DNA of 64,000 nt from Tianweitania sp. UT-5YL-CI-8 (GTDB lineage: Bacteria; Pseudomonadota; Alphaproteobacteria; Rhizobiales; Rhizobiaceae). Made by a program: the position numbers and the translations under genes. Location of the stretch: positions 1 to 64,000 of the forward strand of contig NZ_JASCRR010000003.1 of the NCBI RefSeq assembly GCF_030010215.1. Reading direction: 5' to 3'. The notes beneath the pieces were generated by a model that saw only the letters and a list, made by a program, of their open reading frames with translations, was not told the origin of the DNA and did not search any database. This document shows, piece by piece, positions 16,828 to 26,127 of the stretch (its first letter is position 1; each line of letters begins with the position of its first letter).

Positions 16828-18264
16828 ATGTCAGTGACCGCAGAGCTTTCAATACCGCCGTTAAAGAACGGTAATCCCCCCTCCGGGGGAACGGAGACTT
16901 TCGACCTGAGCTTCCGCGACCGCATCCTCAAGGCGGTTGGCTGGTCGATGGCCGCCTATGTCTCCGGCTATGTGCTGCGTCTCGTCGCCAGCCTCGCCAT
17001 GACACGGCTTCTGGTGCCCGAGATGTTCGGCATCATGGCGGTGGCTACCATCGTGCAGGTGGTCACTTCGATGCTGTGCGATGTCGGCCTGCGGCAGGCC
17101 ATCATCCAGAGTGAGCGGGGCGACCAGCAGGCGTTTCTCGATACGGCCTGGACGATGCAGATCATTCGCGGCGGCATTATATGGGTGGTCTGCTGCCTCT
17201 GCGCGCTCGGCATCGCACGCTGTGCCGGTGAGGGGTTCTTCCTGCCCGGCTCCGTCTATGCCGATCAGGTCCTGCCCTGGATCATCGTCACCATGTCGTT
17301 CTCGGCGGTCATACTCGGCTTCCAGTCGACGAAAGCGATGACTAGCGACCGGCACCTCAACCAGCGCCAGCTTGCGACGATCGAACTCGTGTCGCAGGCC
17401 GCCGGCCTGATCGTGGCCTTCGGCATCGGCTATCTCACACGCTCGATCTGGTCCTTCGTCGTTTCGGCGCTGGCGGCGGCGATCATCAATGTCGCGATGA
17501 CCCATCTCTATCTGACTGGCACCCGCAACCGGCTGCGGATGGATCGGGCCTGCTTCAACGAACTCATGGGCTTCGGCCGCTGGATGTTCATATCGTCACT
17601 GTTCACCGTGCTTGCCGCGAATGGCGACCGCATCATGCTGGCCGGCTGGACCGACCCCGCCGTCCTCGGCCTCTATGTTCTCGCCTTCAATCTCGTCGCG
17701 ATGATCGATGGGGCAGGAGGGCGTCTTTTCTGGTCCGTCGCCACCGCCGCCTTCAGCAAGATCGCCAATGAACGGCCAGAAACGATCCGATCATCCTACT
17801 ATCGCAGCCGACTGCCTTTCGATCTGATCTATGTCGGAAGCGCCGGCCTGTTCTATAGTGGCGGCGAAGCCGTCGTTCAGATCCTGTACGACGCGCGCTA
17901 CGCGCAGGCGGGCTATATTCTCCAGATTCTCTCCTTCGGCCTGCTGCTGTCGCGTTTCGGACTGACCAGTGCGCTGTTCCTGGCTATCGGCCGGCCCCAA
18001 TATCTCGGACTGATCAGCGGCATCAGGACGCTTTCGCTTTTTGTCGCGGTACCCGTTGGTCACTACCTCGCCGGCTTCGAAGGCGCGCTCTGGGCCATCG
18101 CCCTGCACGGCATCGCCACCGTTCCCGTCATCGTCGCCCTCAAGTGGCGGGAGGGCCTGAACAGGTTCGGTTTCGAAATCGCCGTTCTCCTGTTCTGGCC
18201 GGTCGGCTATGTTGTGGGCCGCCTCGCGTCGCATGCACTGTCATGGCTGCCGAGCGTTTTCTGA
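16828..18264 (+). CDS. Wzx-type polysaccharide flippase (MOP superfamily)
   Basis: A polytopic inner-membrane protein of about 478 residues with 12 or more hydrophobic segments, typical of the oligosaccharide-lipid flippases that move undecaprenyl-linked repeat units to the periplasm. After a short cytoplasmic leader the first helices contain AAYVSGYVLRLVASLAMTRL and the PEMFGIMAVATI element common in RfbX/TuaB-like members; the second half has GFGRWMFISSLFTVLAANGD. ATG 16828 (MSVTAELS) is preferred, with GGGAGA about 13 bp upstream; a TTG at 16723 immediately after the PKS stop would add 35 low-complexity residues. It may be co-transcribed with the PKS (105 bp gap). Confidence 0.88.
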   Translation: MSVTAELSIPPLKNGNPPSGGTETFDLSFRDRILKAVGWSMAAYVSGYVLRLVASLAMTRLLVPEMFGIMAVATIVQVVTSMLCDVGLRQAIIQSERGDQQAFLDTAWTMQIIRGGIIWVVCCLCALGIARCAGEGFFLPGSVYADQVLPWIIVTMSFSAVILGFQSTKAMTSDRHLNQRQLATIELVSQAAGLIVAFGIGYLTRSIWSFVVSALAAAIINVAMTHLYLTGTRNRLRMDRACFNELMGFGRWMFISSLFTVLAANGDRIMLAGWTDPAVLGLYVLAFNLVAMIDGAGGRLFWSVATAAFSKIANERPETIRSSYYRSRLPFDLIYVGSAGLFYSGGEAVVQILYDARYAQAGYILQILSFGLLLSRFGLTSALFLAIGRPQYLGLISGIRTLSLFVAVPVGHYLAGFEGALWAIALHGIATVPVIVALKWREGLNRFGFEIAVLLFWPVGYVVGRLASHALSWLPSVF

Positions 18265-18406
18265 AGCGCCATGGCGACTACGCCGAAGGGACTAGCTCAC
18301 ACGGCTAGGCGGCTGTTGAACGTCAACGCCGCGAGCCGATAGAAAACCATGTCCAGGATCGGGGCGATGATGTCTTATAGGCCGCAACAGGCTGTCGGAG
18401 CGGGCA

Positions 18407-19945
18407 ATGGCTGAACACCATCGGGCATTCCTCTATGTCCTGTTGCTCGGCCTGCCGGCCCTCTACGTTGCGGCTCGCGCGCTGTCTTCACTGGTAGACG
18501 AGCAGGAACTGAAACTGTGGTGCGGTGCGTGGATCATATCCACCGCGGCGCTGTTCCTGACCGGAAGCATTCTCCTCTACACCGCCGCCATCTGCGTGTT
18601 GTCCGTCTACGTCCATCGCGTGTCCAAGGCACCTTTCCTTTTCTATCTCATTCTGCTGCTGACCGCTCCGGCAGTTGGTGTGAATCTCGGCATTCCCGGC
18701 CTCATTGGTTCAATCATCGAACTGACCCCTGGCCGGCTCTTTTCGCTCGCCTTTCTTCTGCCGTCAGCAATAGCGCTGCGACGGGGGAACAATGCGACCG
18801 CGCTCTCAGGCGCAGACAAGGCGTTCGCCTTGTTTGTCATCATCGTCGCAGTCCTCTCGCTGCGACACGGCAGCCCTACACATATGCTACGGGCCTGCGC
18901 TGTCCTGTTGCTCGACATCATGTTGCCCTACTACGTTTTCAGCCGCGCACCGCGAACCCCCGAGATCATTCGCTGGGCGCTGGCCGCCATCGTCTTCGCC
19001 AGTTTGCCTTTCGCGATGGCAGGGATGTTCGAACTGCTGCGAGGCTGGCGGCTCTATGACAGCGCGATTCTGCAATGGGGCGTGGTTTTGATCCAGTCCT
19101 ATCTGTTCCGGGATGGGATGCTGCGCGCCGCCGCATCGTCAGTCGAACCAATCTCCTTCGGCTTTGCATGCGTCGTGGCTTTGGGTTGCCTGCTCGCGAT
19201 CCGTGACCGGATCAAGAATGTCTATCTCCAGATGGCCTGTTTCGCGGTTCTGTGCGGAGGTTTGGTTGCCTCGCTCTCGCGTGGGCCATGGCTGGGTGCG
19301 GCGGTCCTGCTGTTCGTTTTCGTTGCAGCGAGACCGAAGGCCGTGCTCACCGTGGCTAAGGCGGTTACGGCGGCATCCGTAGTGACGGTTCCCGTCCTGC
19401 TCTCCCCATATGGCGAACGCATCGTCAGGTTCCTGCCTTTTGTCGGCAGTGTCGATACATCGAACGAGGATTACCGCGCACGTTTGATCGACGCCACTTT
19501 TGCGATCGTCGGACGCAACCCACTCTTTGGCTCAACTCAGTACCGGTTCGAACCGGAGATGCTGGCCATGATCCAGGGGCAGGGCATTATCGACGTCGTC
19601 AACACCTATGCGGCGATCGCTCTGGAATACGGGCTTGCCGGTCTGATCGCCTTCTCCTTGACCATGGCTCTGGCGGCAGCGGGCTTGGCGCGGCTTTCGT
19701 TTCGATCTCAGAGCGGTTCTTCAACAATGGTGCGCGCAATGCTTGCCACGCTTGCCGCCATCCTGCTCATAATCGGTACGGTCAGCAGCGTCTCGGTCGT
19801 ACCCTACATCTACTGGGCATTCGCTGGGGTATCCATGGCCGCAGCCAGGATCAAGCTTGATGCCGGGGAGGCGACGGCAAGGCCGCCGGTCTCGCCGCCT
19901 CTAACGGTGATCGGCAGCCTTCCGATATCTCCGTTCCGGCGATGA
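18407..19945 (+). CDS. Wzy-type polysaccharide polymerase / O-antigen ligase-like membrane protein
   Basis: A 512-residue protein with about 11 to 12 hydrophobic segments and a longer periplasmic loop around residues 335-400 that contains the sequence SNEDYRARLIDATFAIVGRNP. Such a loop, followed by two or three more helices, is the hallmark of the O-antigen ligase/polymerase family (Wzy_C-like). It probably polymerises the flipped repeat units in the periplasm. Ligase and polymerase members cannot be separated by eye; the presence of a Wzx, an initiating transferase and a Wza/Wzc export set favours polymerase. The gene ends exactly where the convergent acyltransferase begins on the other strand. 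Confidence 0.8.
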   Translation: MAEHHRAFLYVLLLGLPALYVAARALSSLVDEQELKLWCGAWIISTAALFLTGSILLYTAAICVLSVYVHRVSKAPFLFYLILLLTAPAVGVNLGIPGLIGSIIELTPGRLFSLAFLLPSAIALRRGNNATALSGADKAFALFVIIVAVLSLRHGSPTHMLRACAVLLLDIMLPYYVFSRAPRTPEIIRWALAAIVFASLPFAMAGMFELLRGWRLYDSAILQWGVVLIQSYLFRDGMLRAAASSVEPISFGFACVVALGCLLAIRDRIKNVYLQMACFAVLCGGLVASLSRGPWLGAAVLLFVFVAARPKAVLTVAKAVTAASVVTVPVLLSPYGERIVRFLPFVGSVDTSNEDYRARLIDATFAIVGRNPLFGSTQYRFEPEMLAMIQGQGIIDVVNTYAAIALEYGLAGLIAFSLTMALAAAGLARLSFRSQSGSSTMVRAMLATLAAILLIIGTVSSVSVVPYIYWAFAGVSMAAARIKLDAGEATARPPVSPPLTVIGSLPISPFRR

Positions 19946-21064
19946 TCAGCCGGTTGCCGTCTGGGCCACAGCAACCGTGCTTTTGCGCGGCGACCGCCGA
20001 CGATGGCGGAAGTAACCGTCGACAAATCGATCGACCAGCATGGCAAACAAGACCGACAAAGCGAGGCTGGCCAGCGCCAGAACAACCGGCCGGCCCCCCA
20101 GCGCCGGCACATTATCGATGAGCGCGACGATGATTACGCGGTGGATGAGGTATATCGAGTAGGAATATACCCCGAGGCGGGCCAGAAGCCGGTTGCTGAG
20201 CAGTCGGAAAGGCCAACTGTCGGGTCGCCCTACCGCGAGATAGAAAAGCGGGATGAATGCGATGCCCTGCAGCGAATAGCGCAACGTTTCACGGAACTGA
20301 AAATCGCGGACTATAAAGGTAATGGCAAGAATCCCGAGACCTAGGGCGAGCAGGGCATAGTCTTCGGTTGAGAGCTTCTTGCGCGTTATGCCGTCCAGTC
20401 CGCGCATGGCGCAGATGAAAGCCAGCATGCAGCCGTAGATGATCGAATCTATGCGTGTATCCGATGAGTAATAGATCCGCGGTTCAGAAACATGCAGCGC
20501 GTAGACGAGATAGGTACGCCAAAGCAGGATCGCGAGGCTAAGGCCGGCCGCGGTGATCAGCATTGATCGATTTGACAGGCGCAAGGCGAAAGCGCCGGCC
20601 ATAAGTATCGGGAAAACAATATAGAAATGCTCCTCGACGGCCAACGACCATAAAACGCCTGTGCCAGTGGGAATCCGGTTCGATCCGTCGAAAAAGATCT
20701 CAAAGTAGTTGGCGAAGTAGAAGAACTGGGCGGCGATTCCTTCGGCTGTGATATTACCCGGCAGCAGATTTGCGAGGGTTAATCCATAGGCGAGGGCCAG
20801 CATGACCAGTAGAGGAGGTACGAGCCGGTAGAAACGCCGGATGTAGAACGCCCCGATATTGATCGCTCCATCCCGCCTCTGCTCGCGCAGCATGAGCGTG
20901 GTGATCAGGAAGCCGGAGAGGAAGAAGAAGATCGTCACGCCGAATCCGCCCGGCACGATCTGCTCGAGGCCGGCATGGGACAAGAGTACTATAATGACGG
21001 AAATGGCGCGAATGCCATTCAGGGATGGAATCTCGCCCGGCGCTGAGCCGTGTAAGTCCTTCAT
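19946..21064 (-). CDS. Acyltransferase 3 family membrane protein (OafA/ExoZ-like)
   Basis: A 372-residue polytopic protein that begins SLNGIRAISVIIVLLSHAG and FFFLSGFLITTLMLRE, the N-terminal signatures of acyltransferase 3 enzymes, followed by RRFYRLVPPLL and SLAVEEHFYIVFP. About ten hydrophobic segments follow. These proteins transfer acetyl or other acyl groups onto sugars of surface polysaccharides across the inner membrane. ATG 21064 has GAGGG 7 bp upstream. It faces away from the second acyltransferase at 21472 across a 407-bp gap. The acceptor sugar is not predictable. Confidence 0.88.
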   Translation of the reverse strand: MKDLHGSAPGEIPSLNGIRAISVIIVLLSHAGLEQIVPGGFGVTIFFFLSGFLITTLMLREQRRDGAINIGAFYIRRFYRLVPPLLVMLALAYGLTLANLLPGNITAEGIAAQFFYFANYFEIFFDGSNRIPTGTGVLWSLAVEEHFYIVFPILMAGAFALRLSNRSMLITAAGLSLAILLWRTYLVYALHVSEPRIYYSSDTRIDSIIYGCMLAFICAMRGLDGITRKKLSTEDYALLALGLGILAITFIVRDFQFRETLRYSLQGIAFIPLFYLAVGRPDSWPFRLLSNRLLARLGVYSYSIYLIHRVIIVALIDNVPALGGRPVVLALASLALSVLFAMLVDRFVDGYFRHRRRSPRKSTVAVAQTATG

Positions 21065-21471
21065 CGCGATACCCTCTCAATTCTGCATATTTTTCCGCGC
21101 GAACCTCCGGCGCGGCAACTGGCCCGAACGGCCGGACCGAAGGACTTTCGTCGGATCGGTGCGGCGTCGACAAGCTGCACGATTTGTCCGGTCTTACCCA
21201 ATAAGGATTAGACGGGTGAATGTGTGTCGCCGTGCCAGCCGTCTCAGTGACACGGATTAGGGGCGGTTGCGCCGGTGGAGGAAGGTCGCCGCCACGCTTC
21301 GTCCAAAGGTACTAGCGATTGCGATCTTTTCCTGACTGGCTTGAAGCGAGGGGATTCTCCTAGTCTCAACCAGCCGAGCAGCCTGTGATGCGATCAGGCA
21401 GTGCAATGGTCTGAGGGATTTGTGATGAAGATAGTTCCGCTAGGTCGACTGGACGAAGCCGCCGGCGCTCT
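21065..21471. other. 407-bp divergent intergenic region
   Basis: This non-coding stretch lies between two head-to-head acyltransferase genes and should carry both promoters. It is slightly less GC-rich than the flanking genes. I see no gene, clear promoter pair, tRNA or strong hairpin in it. Short open frames here lack family resemblance. Confidence 0.4.
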
Positions 21472-23541
21472 ATGACGATGCCGTCTGTGACAGCATGGAC
21501 GGGGAGCCGGTCGACCGGCCATAGCCGGGTGGCTGCGAATGTCGCGCAGATCGACGGTCTTCGCGGCATCGCTGTGGCTGCGGTCGTACTCTATCATTTC
21601 ACGCAGTCACTTGCTCCGGGTGGCTTCGTCGGCGTCGATATATTCTTCGTCCTCTCCGGCTTCCTGATCGGCGGCATATTGTGGCGCGAACTGTCGGCGC
21701 ACGGCTCCATCAATGTCGGCAACTTCCTCGTGCGTCGTCTAAAGCGGCTGGCGCCGGCCTATTTCGCGATGGCTCTGGCAACGACCATCGTGGCCTATCT
21801 CATCCTGCTGCCCTTCGAGTTCCGCGAGTATTCCAAGTCGCTGATCGCCTCGGTGGTCTATCTCTCCAATGTGCAGTTCTTCCGCGAGGCGGGCTATTTC
21901 GACATTGCCTCGGAAAACAAGATTCTTCTGCACACATGGTCGCTGGCGGTGGAGGAGCAGTTCTATCTTTTCCTGCCGCTCGTGCTGCTGATCCTGCGCC
22001 GCCGCCGGCTGGTGCTGGCCGGTGTGCTCGCGACGATCTGCGCGACATCGCTGCTGGCTTGCATCATTTTCACGCCGATATCGCCAACGGCCACCTTCTT
22101 CCTGTTTCCCTTCCGCGCCTGGGAACTTTTGCTCGGCGTCGTCCTGGCTATCGCCTGGACCGAATGGCGGTTGAATGGCTCCTATGGCCAATGGTTATCA
22201 TGGCTCGGTCTGGGACTGGTGGCCGCAGCGATTGGCTTCACGCGTCCCGAGTATAATTTCCCAGGCGCATGGGCGCTGCTTCCCACGGTGGGTACGGCGA
22301 TGCTGCTGCTCAACATCAACGACAGGAACCCGGTCAATGCGATCCTTGGATGGCAGCCGCTGGTTCACCTCGGCCTGATCTCCTATTCCCTATATCTCTG
22401 GCACTGGCCGGTGCTGACCCTGTCGACCTACTATCAGGGCGGGCAGAGTGGCGGCACTGTCGGCCTTTGGCTCGCCATCGCGTTGGTGCTGGCCATATTG
22501 TCCTGGCGCTTCGTGGAGCGGCCTGTCCGTGAAGCTCAGTCCCTGCCATCGTTCGCGCTGGTTTCAGGGGTAGGTCTCGGCTCTGCCACGCTTCTGCTTG
22601 TGGGAGCCTTCATCTTCCGCGGCGATGGCCTGCCGGAACGCTTCGGTCCGGCGGCGCGGATGCATATTCAGGCGTCGGCCGATTTCATTCAAGACTGGAG
22701 CCGCTGCACGACACCGGACAGCGGGTCTTTTGCCGGCGTGGAAATCTGCAAGATCGGTGTCGAGGGTGAGCCGTCATTCATCGTCTGGGGCGATTCCCAC
22801 GGGCGAGCCATGAAGGAAGGTATCGAACTTGCGGCGACCGAGGCGAAGAGTGCGGGGTTACTGATCTGGCGGGCAGGCTGCCCGCCTCTGTTTGACATCG
22901 ACAAGCAGGAGAATGCGGCGACACCGGCGCAAAACGCGTCCTGCGCTTTATCGAATGCGTCCATCCGAAAGACGCTTCCGCAACTGCGCGGCATCGAGAG
23001 GATTCTGCTCGTCGGTCGCTGGTCCTATTATGCCGATGGCAGGGGGAGCGGCGTGGATGCCCGCAATGAGATCGTGTTGAAACCACAGTCCGGTCAGGGC
23101 CACGAAGCGCAGGCGGCGCTGTTCTTCGACGCGGCTGTCGCTTCAGCCAAGGAGATTGGCCATGCAATCCCGAAAGTTTTCGTCCTCCAGCAGCCGCCAG
23201 AAATTTCCGGCTACGATTCCAGGGAGGCCTCGCGTCTTCTCGCCCTTGGCGGCAATCTCGATCCCCTGTCGCTTATCGAGCCTGTATCTGAAGTAGAGGC
23301 GCGCGCGGCGCGCGGCGAAGCTCCGTTTCTGAAGCTCGCCCGCGACGGTCGGATCACCTATCTCAAGCTGCGCGACCGGTTCTGCGAAGGACAGGTCTGC
23401 TCGGCGGTCCATAACGGACTGTCCTACTATTTCGACAATAACCACATCACCAATTCGGCCTCCAAAGCGATCCGGAGCGTGTTCACGCGGGTCGTCGCAC
23501 CCCATGTGGGGGAGGTCGTCGTCATGCATGAAGCGCCATGA
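21472..23541 (+). CDS. Acyltransferase 3 fused to a periplasmic SGNH domain (OafA type)
   Basis: A 689-residue two-domain O-acyltransferase. Residues 25-380 are an acyltransferase 3 membrane domain with QIDGLRGIAVAAVVLYHF, VDIFFVLSGFLIGGIL, VRRLKRLAPAYF and WSLAVEEQFYLFLP, ending in FVERPVRE. The C-terminal 280 residues form an SGNH-hydrolase-like domain with FIVWGDSHGRAM (catalytic Ser block) and DNNHITNSASK (the Asp/His block). In OafA-like enzymes the two parts together move an acyl group onto a periplasmic glycan. The stop overlaps the GMC oxidoreductase start by 4 bp, so the next genes are translationally coupled. Confidence 0.92.
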   Translation: MTMPSVTAWTGSRSTGHSRVAANVAQIDGLRGIAVAAVVLYHFTQSLAPGGFVGVDIFFVLSGFLIGGILWRELSAHGSINVGNFLVRRLKRLAPAYFAMALATTIVAYLILLPFEFREYSKSLIASVVYLSNVQFFREAGYFDIASENKILLHTWSLAVEEQFYLFLPLVLLILRRRRLVLAGVLATICATSLLACIIFTPISPTATFFLFPFRAWELLLGVVLAIAWTEWRLNGSYGQWLSWLGLGLVAAAIGFTRPEYNFPGAWALLPTVGTAMLLLNINDRNPVNAILGWQPLVHLGLISYSLYLWHWPVLTLSTYYQGGQSGGTVGLWLAIALVLAILSWRFVERPVREAQSLPSFALVSGVGLGSATLLLVGAFIFRGDGLPERFGPAARMHIQASADFIQDWSRCTTPDSGSFAGVEICKIGVEGEPSFIVWGDSHGRAMKEGIELAATEAKSAGLLIWRAGCPPLFDIDKQENAATPAQNASCALSNASIRKTLPQLRGIERILLVGRWSYYADGRGSGVDARNEIVLKPQSGQGHEAQAALFFDAAVASAKEIGHAIPKVFVLQQPPEISGYDSREASRLLALGGNLDPLSLIEPVSEVEARAARGEAPFLKLARDGRITYLKLRDRFCEGQVCSAVHNGLSYYFDNNHITNSASKAIRSVFTRVVAPHVGEVVVMHEAP

Positions 23542-25145
23542 AATCAGACCCTTCCACAAAGATCTGGGATGTGATCGTCGTCGGTACGGGGATCGGCGGC
23601 GGCACAATCGGGCGTCGGCTCGCGGAGCGCGGGCTTTCGGTCCTCATGGTTGAGAAAGGGCCTTATGGCCTGCCGAGCGAGCAGCATTATCTCGACACGG
23701 AGATGCAGAACCCTGCTGCACGGCTGCTGCGCGGCTTCTGGCCGAAGCCGGTCACGTCTACGATCGATGGCCGCAGCGCCACATACTACGGGCCGATCGG
23801 CGCAGGGGTTGGCGGCACGTCAGCCTTCTATGCCGCTACGCTTGAGCGGCCCGAACCGCATGATCTGGATGACAGTTCGAACAGACCTCACCCGACAGGC
23901 GGCTGGCCGGTCAGCTACAAATCTCTGACGCCCTATTTCGACGAGGCAGAGCGGATGTTCAATGTCTGCGGCGATGCAGACCCGCTGTCGGAAGAACCTG
24001 CGCCGGCGCTTCGCCGCCCGCCTTCATTGACGCCGGACGATCAGGAAATGATGGCGAGCTTCCAGCGCAGCGGTCTCAATCCCTATCACGTACATATGGG
24101 TATCCGCGCGGTGCCGGGTTGCCTCAATTGCTTCGGCCACAAATGCCCGAAGCAATGCAAGATGGACGGGAAGACGGCAGGGGTTGACCCTGCTCTGGCA
24201 ACCGGCAACGCCGAACTGCTTACCGACTGCGCGGTCGTTGCGGTACATGGCAACGACAGGGAAGTGTCTTACCTCGAAGCGGACATTGGCGGCAGGCAGG
24301 TCAAGCTCCGGGCGTCGAACTACGTGCTTGCGGCGGGCGGGATCGGCTCGCCGCGTCTGCTGCTTTCTTCCAGAAGCAGCATCTGGCCGAATGGTTTCGC
24401 TAACCGAAAAGATCTGATCGGACGGAACCTGATGTTTCATCTGACCGAGATGGTCGCCGTCTGGCCCGCAAGGGGATCGAGGTCCATTGGACCGACCAAG
24501 GCAATCGCGTTGCGCGACTTCTACTATGTCGACAAGGCGCGCTTCGGCGCGCTGCAGGCCATGGGCGTCGAAGCTTCCTACGGGATGATTGTCCACCATC
24601 TCAACGGCGTGTTCGACCGTTCCGTTCTGCGCCGCTTCCGCGCTCTTCGGGAGATGACGCGCGTTGTTGGATATGTGGCCTCGCGCATCTTCGGTAAAGC
24701 CAAGATTTTTGCCGGCATCATCGAGGATCTTCCCTATGCTGAGAACCGCGTCACGGTCGATCCCGACGACCCGGAACAGCTGTCTTTTGAATATAGCGTG
24801 GCGCCGGAATTGAACCGGCGTAGGCAACAGTTTCGGCGGATCCTTCGCCGCAGGCTGAAAGGGCACAGAATGGCTTTCCTCTCGCTCGAGCCGTCGCTGA
24901 ACATTGCCCATTGTTGCGGCACGATGCGTTTCGGCAACGACCCCGAAACAAGTGTGCTGGACCGCGACTGCCGGGTGCATGGAATCCGCAATCTCTATGT
25001 GACGGATTCATCCTTCATGCCGACCTCGCTTGGCATCAATCCCAGCCTGACGATTGCCGCTAATGCACTCCGTGTGGGCGACCTGCTCGCGGACATGAGC
25101 GTCAGAACGCGAGTCAAAGAAGCCAGTTGCGGGCAATGTGCGTGA
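23538..25145 (+). CDS. GMC-family FAD oxidoreductase
   Basis: A 535-residue glucose-methanol-choline oxidoreductase. FAD binding is shown by DVIVVGTGIGGGTIGRRLAE and a following acidic residue (VEKG), and by the C-terminal stretch TDSSFMPTSLGINPSLTIAA. The catalytic region reads NIAHCCGTMRFG, close to the family HxxGTxRMG. A cysteine-rich patch at about residues 193-214 (CLNCFGHKCPKQCK) occurs in a bacterial GMC subgroup. It starts within the stop of the acyltransferase/SGNH gene and is coupled to the SDR gene. Such an oxidase plus reductase pair could oxidise and re-reduce a sugar carbon (epimerisation), but the substrate is not known. Confidence 0.88.
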   Translation: MKSDPSTKIWDVIVVGTGIGGGTIGRRLAERGLSVLMVEKGPYGLPSEQHYLDTEMQNPAARLLRGFWPKPVTSTIDGRSATYYGPIGAGVGGTSAFYAATLERPEPHDLDDSSNRPHPTGGWPVSYKSLTPYFDEAERMFNVCGDADPLSEEPAPALRRPPSLTPDDQEMMASFQRSGLNPYHVHMGIRAVPGCLNCFGHKCPKQCKMDGKTAGVDPALATGNAELLTDCAVVAVHGNDREVSYLEADIGGRQVKLRASNYVLAAGGIGSPRLLLSSRSSIWPNGFANRKDLIGRNLMFHLTEMVAVWPARGSRSIGPTKAIALRDFYYVDKARFGALQAMGVEASYGMIVHHLNGVFDRSVLRRFRALREMTRVVGYVASRIFGKAKIFAGIIEDLPYAENRVTVDPDDPEQLSFEYSVAPELNRRRQQFRRILRRRLKGHRMAFLSLEPSLNIAHCCGTMRFGNDPETSVLDRDCRVHGIRNLYVTDSSFMPTSLGINPSLTIAANALRVGDLLADMSVRTRVKEASCGQCA

Positions 25146-25918
25146 TGAATGGAAATTTCCCGAAAGTAGCTGTCGTAACGGGCGCTGGCGCCGGCCTTGG
25201 CCGGGCGCTGACGATCGAATTCGCGCGCCACGGATTGTCCGTCGCCGCGATTGGCAGGAAGGCCGCAGATCTGCGCCAGACAGTGCAACTGGCGGCGGGA
25301 GGCATTGTCGTTCCCTTCTGCGTCGATGTGAGCGAGGCCGGTCCGGTTGCCGAGGCCTTCGCAGAAATCCGGCAGCGGCTCGGTGCGCCTGCCATTCTGG
25401 TGAACAATGCGGCCATTCATCCGCATCGCGATTTCCTGCAGTGCGGCCCCTCGGAGTTCATGGATTGCATCGCGATCAACCTTGGGGGCGCGGTCAATTG
25501 TGCCCACGCGGCTCTCTTATCCATGAGCCGCAAAGGGGAAGGACGGATCGTCAATGTCGGTAGCTTCGCCGATCTTGCGCCGCAGCCGATGGCCAGCGCC
25601 TATAGCGTGTCGAAGGGCGCGTTGCGCGTTTTCTCGCGTGCGCTTGTGGCCGATCTCGGTGATCGCTTCCCCGGTATCGTGGTTTCAACCTGGATGCCGG
25701 GAATCCTCGCGACGCGCATGGGGCGGTCGTCCGGTCTCGACCCGGTGGTTGCGGCGAGATGGGGTGTCGAACTGGCGCTGTCAAACGATGCGGAACTCAA
25801 CGGCGCAATCTTCGAACAGAACATGCAGATAGCGGAGCCCCGCTCGCTCAAGCGTCGGATCGCCGACAAGGTCTTGCGCCGGCAGCCCGCCCTGCGGCGG
25901 CTTGGTCTGGAGGCGTGA
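25145..25918 (+). CDS. Short-chain dehydrogenase/reductase
   Basis: A 257-residue classical SDR with the NAD(P) loop TGAGAGLGRALTIEFA, the NNAA motif, a catalytic Ser in NVGSFADLA and the YSVSKGALRVF active-site Tyr/Lys. The ATG at 25145 shares bases with the GMC stop (TGATG), which fixes the start better than an upstream GTG-type extension at 25127. It probably works with the GMC oxidoreductase on the same sugar or lipid-linked sugar. It is the last gene of the acyltransferase-GMC-SDR run; about 200 bp of repeat-bearing non-coding DNA follow. Confidence 0.88.
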   Translation: MNGNFPKVAVVTGAGAGLGRALTIEFARHGLSVAAIGRKAADLRQTVQLAAGGIVVPFCVDVSEAGPVAEAFAEIRQRLGAPAILVNNAAIHPHRDFLQCGPSEFMDCIAINLGGAVNCAHAALLSMSRKGEGRIVNVGSFADLAPQPMASAYSVSKGALRVFSRALVADLGDRFPGIVVSTWMPGILATRMGRSSGLDPVVAARWGVELALSNDAELNGAIFEQNMQIAEPRSLKRRIADKVLRRQPALRRLGLEA

Positions 25919-26042
25919 TGGTCAGAGTCGCGCTACCCGTCAGGTAGGCATTGCTGTGCTTCCCGGTCTCTACAGCCGCCAAAGGGGGTAAGCCGGGGAG
26001 GCAATTCAGCCCAACGAGCGGTTCTGCGGATGGCGGCTAGTC

Positions 26043-26098
26043 CGAACTAGTGACTGGAAATGCGAACTGGGGCGTGGAAATGCGAACTGGGGCGCCCG
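26043..26098. repeat. Three tandem 20-bp repeats, probable IS21-type end remnant
   Basis: The octamer CGAACTRG recurs at exactly 20-bp spacing at 26043, 26063 and 26083, with TGGAAATG preceding copies two and three. Regularly spaced subterminal repeats of this kind resemble ends of IS21-family elements, but no transposase remains beside it. A regulator-binding array upstream of the LuxR-type gene at 26128 is the alternative. Confidence 0.55.
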
Positions 26099-26127
26099 AG
26101 GGTTGGGTCGGGAATACCTGCCCGTGA

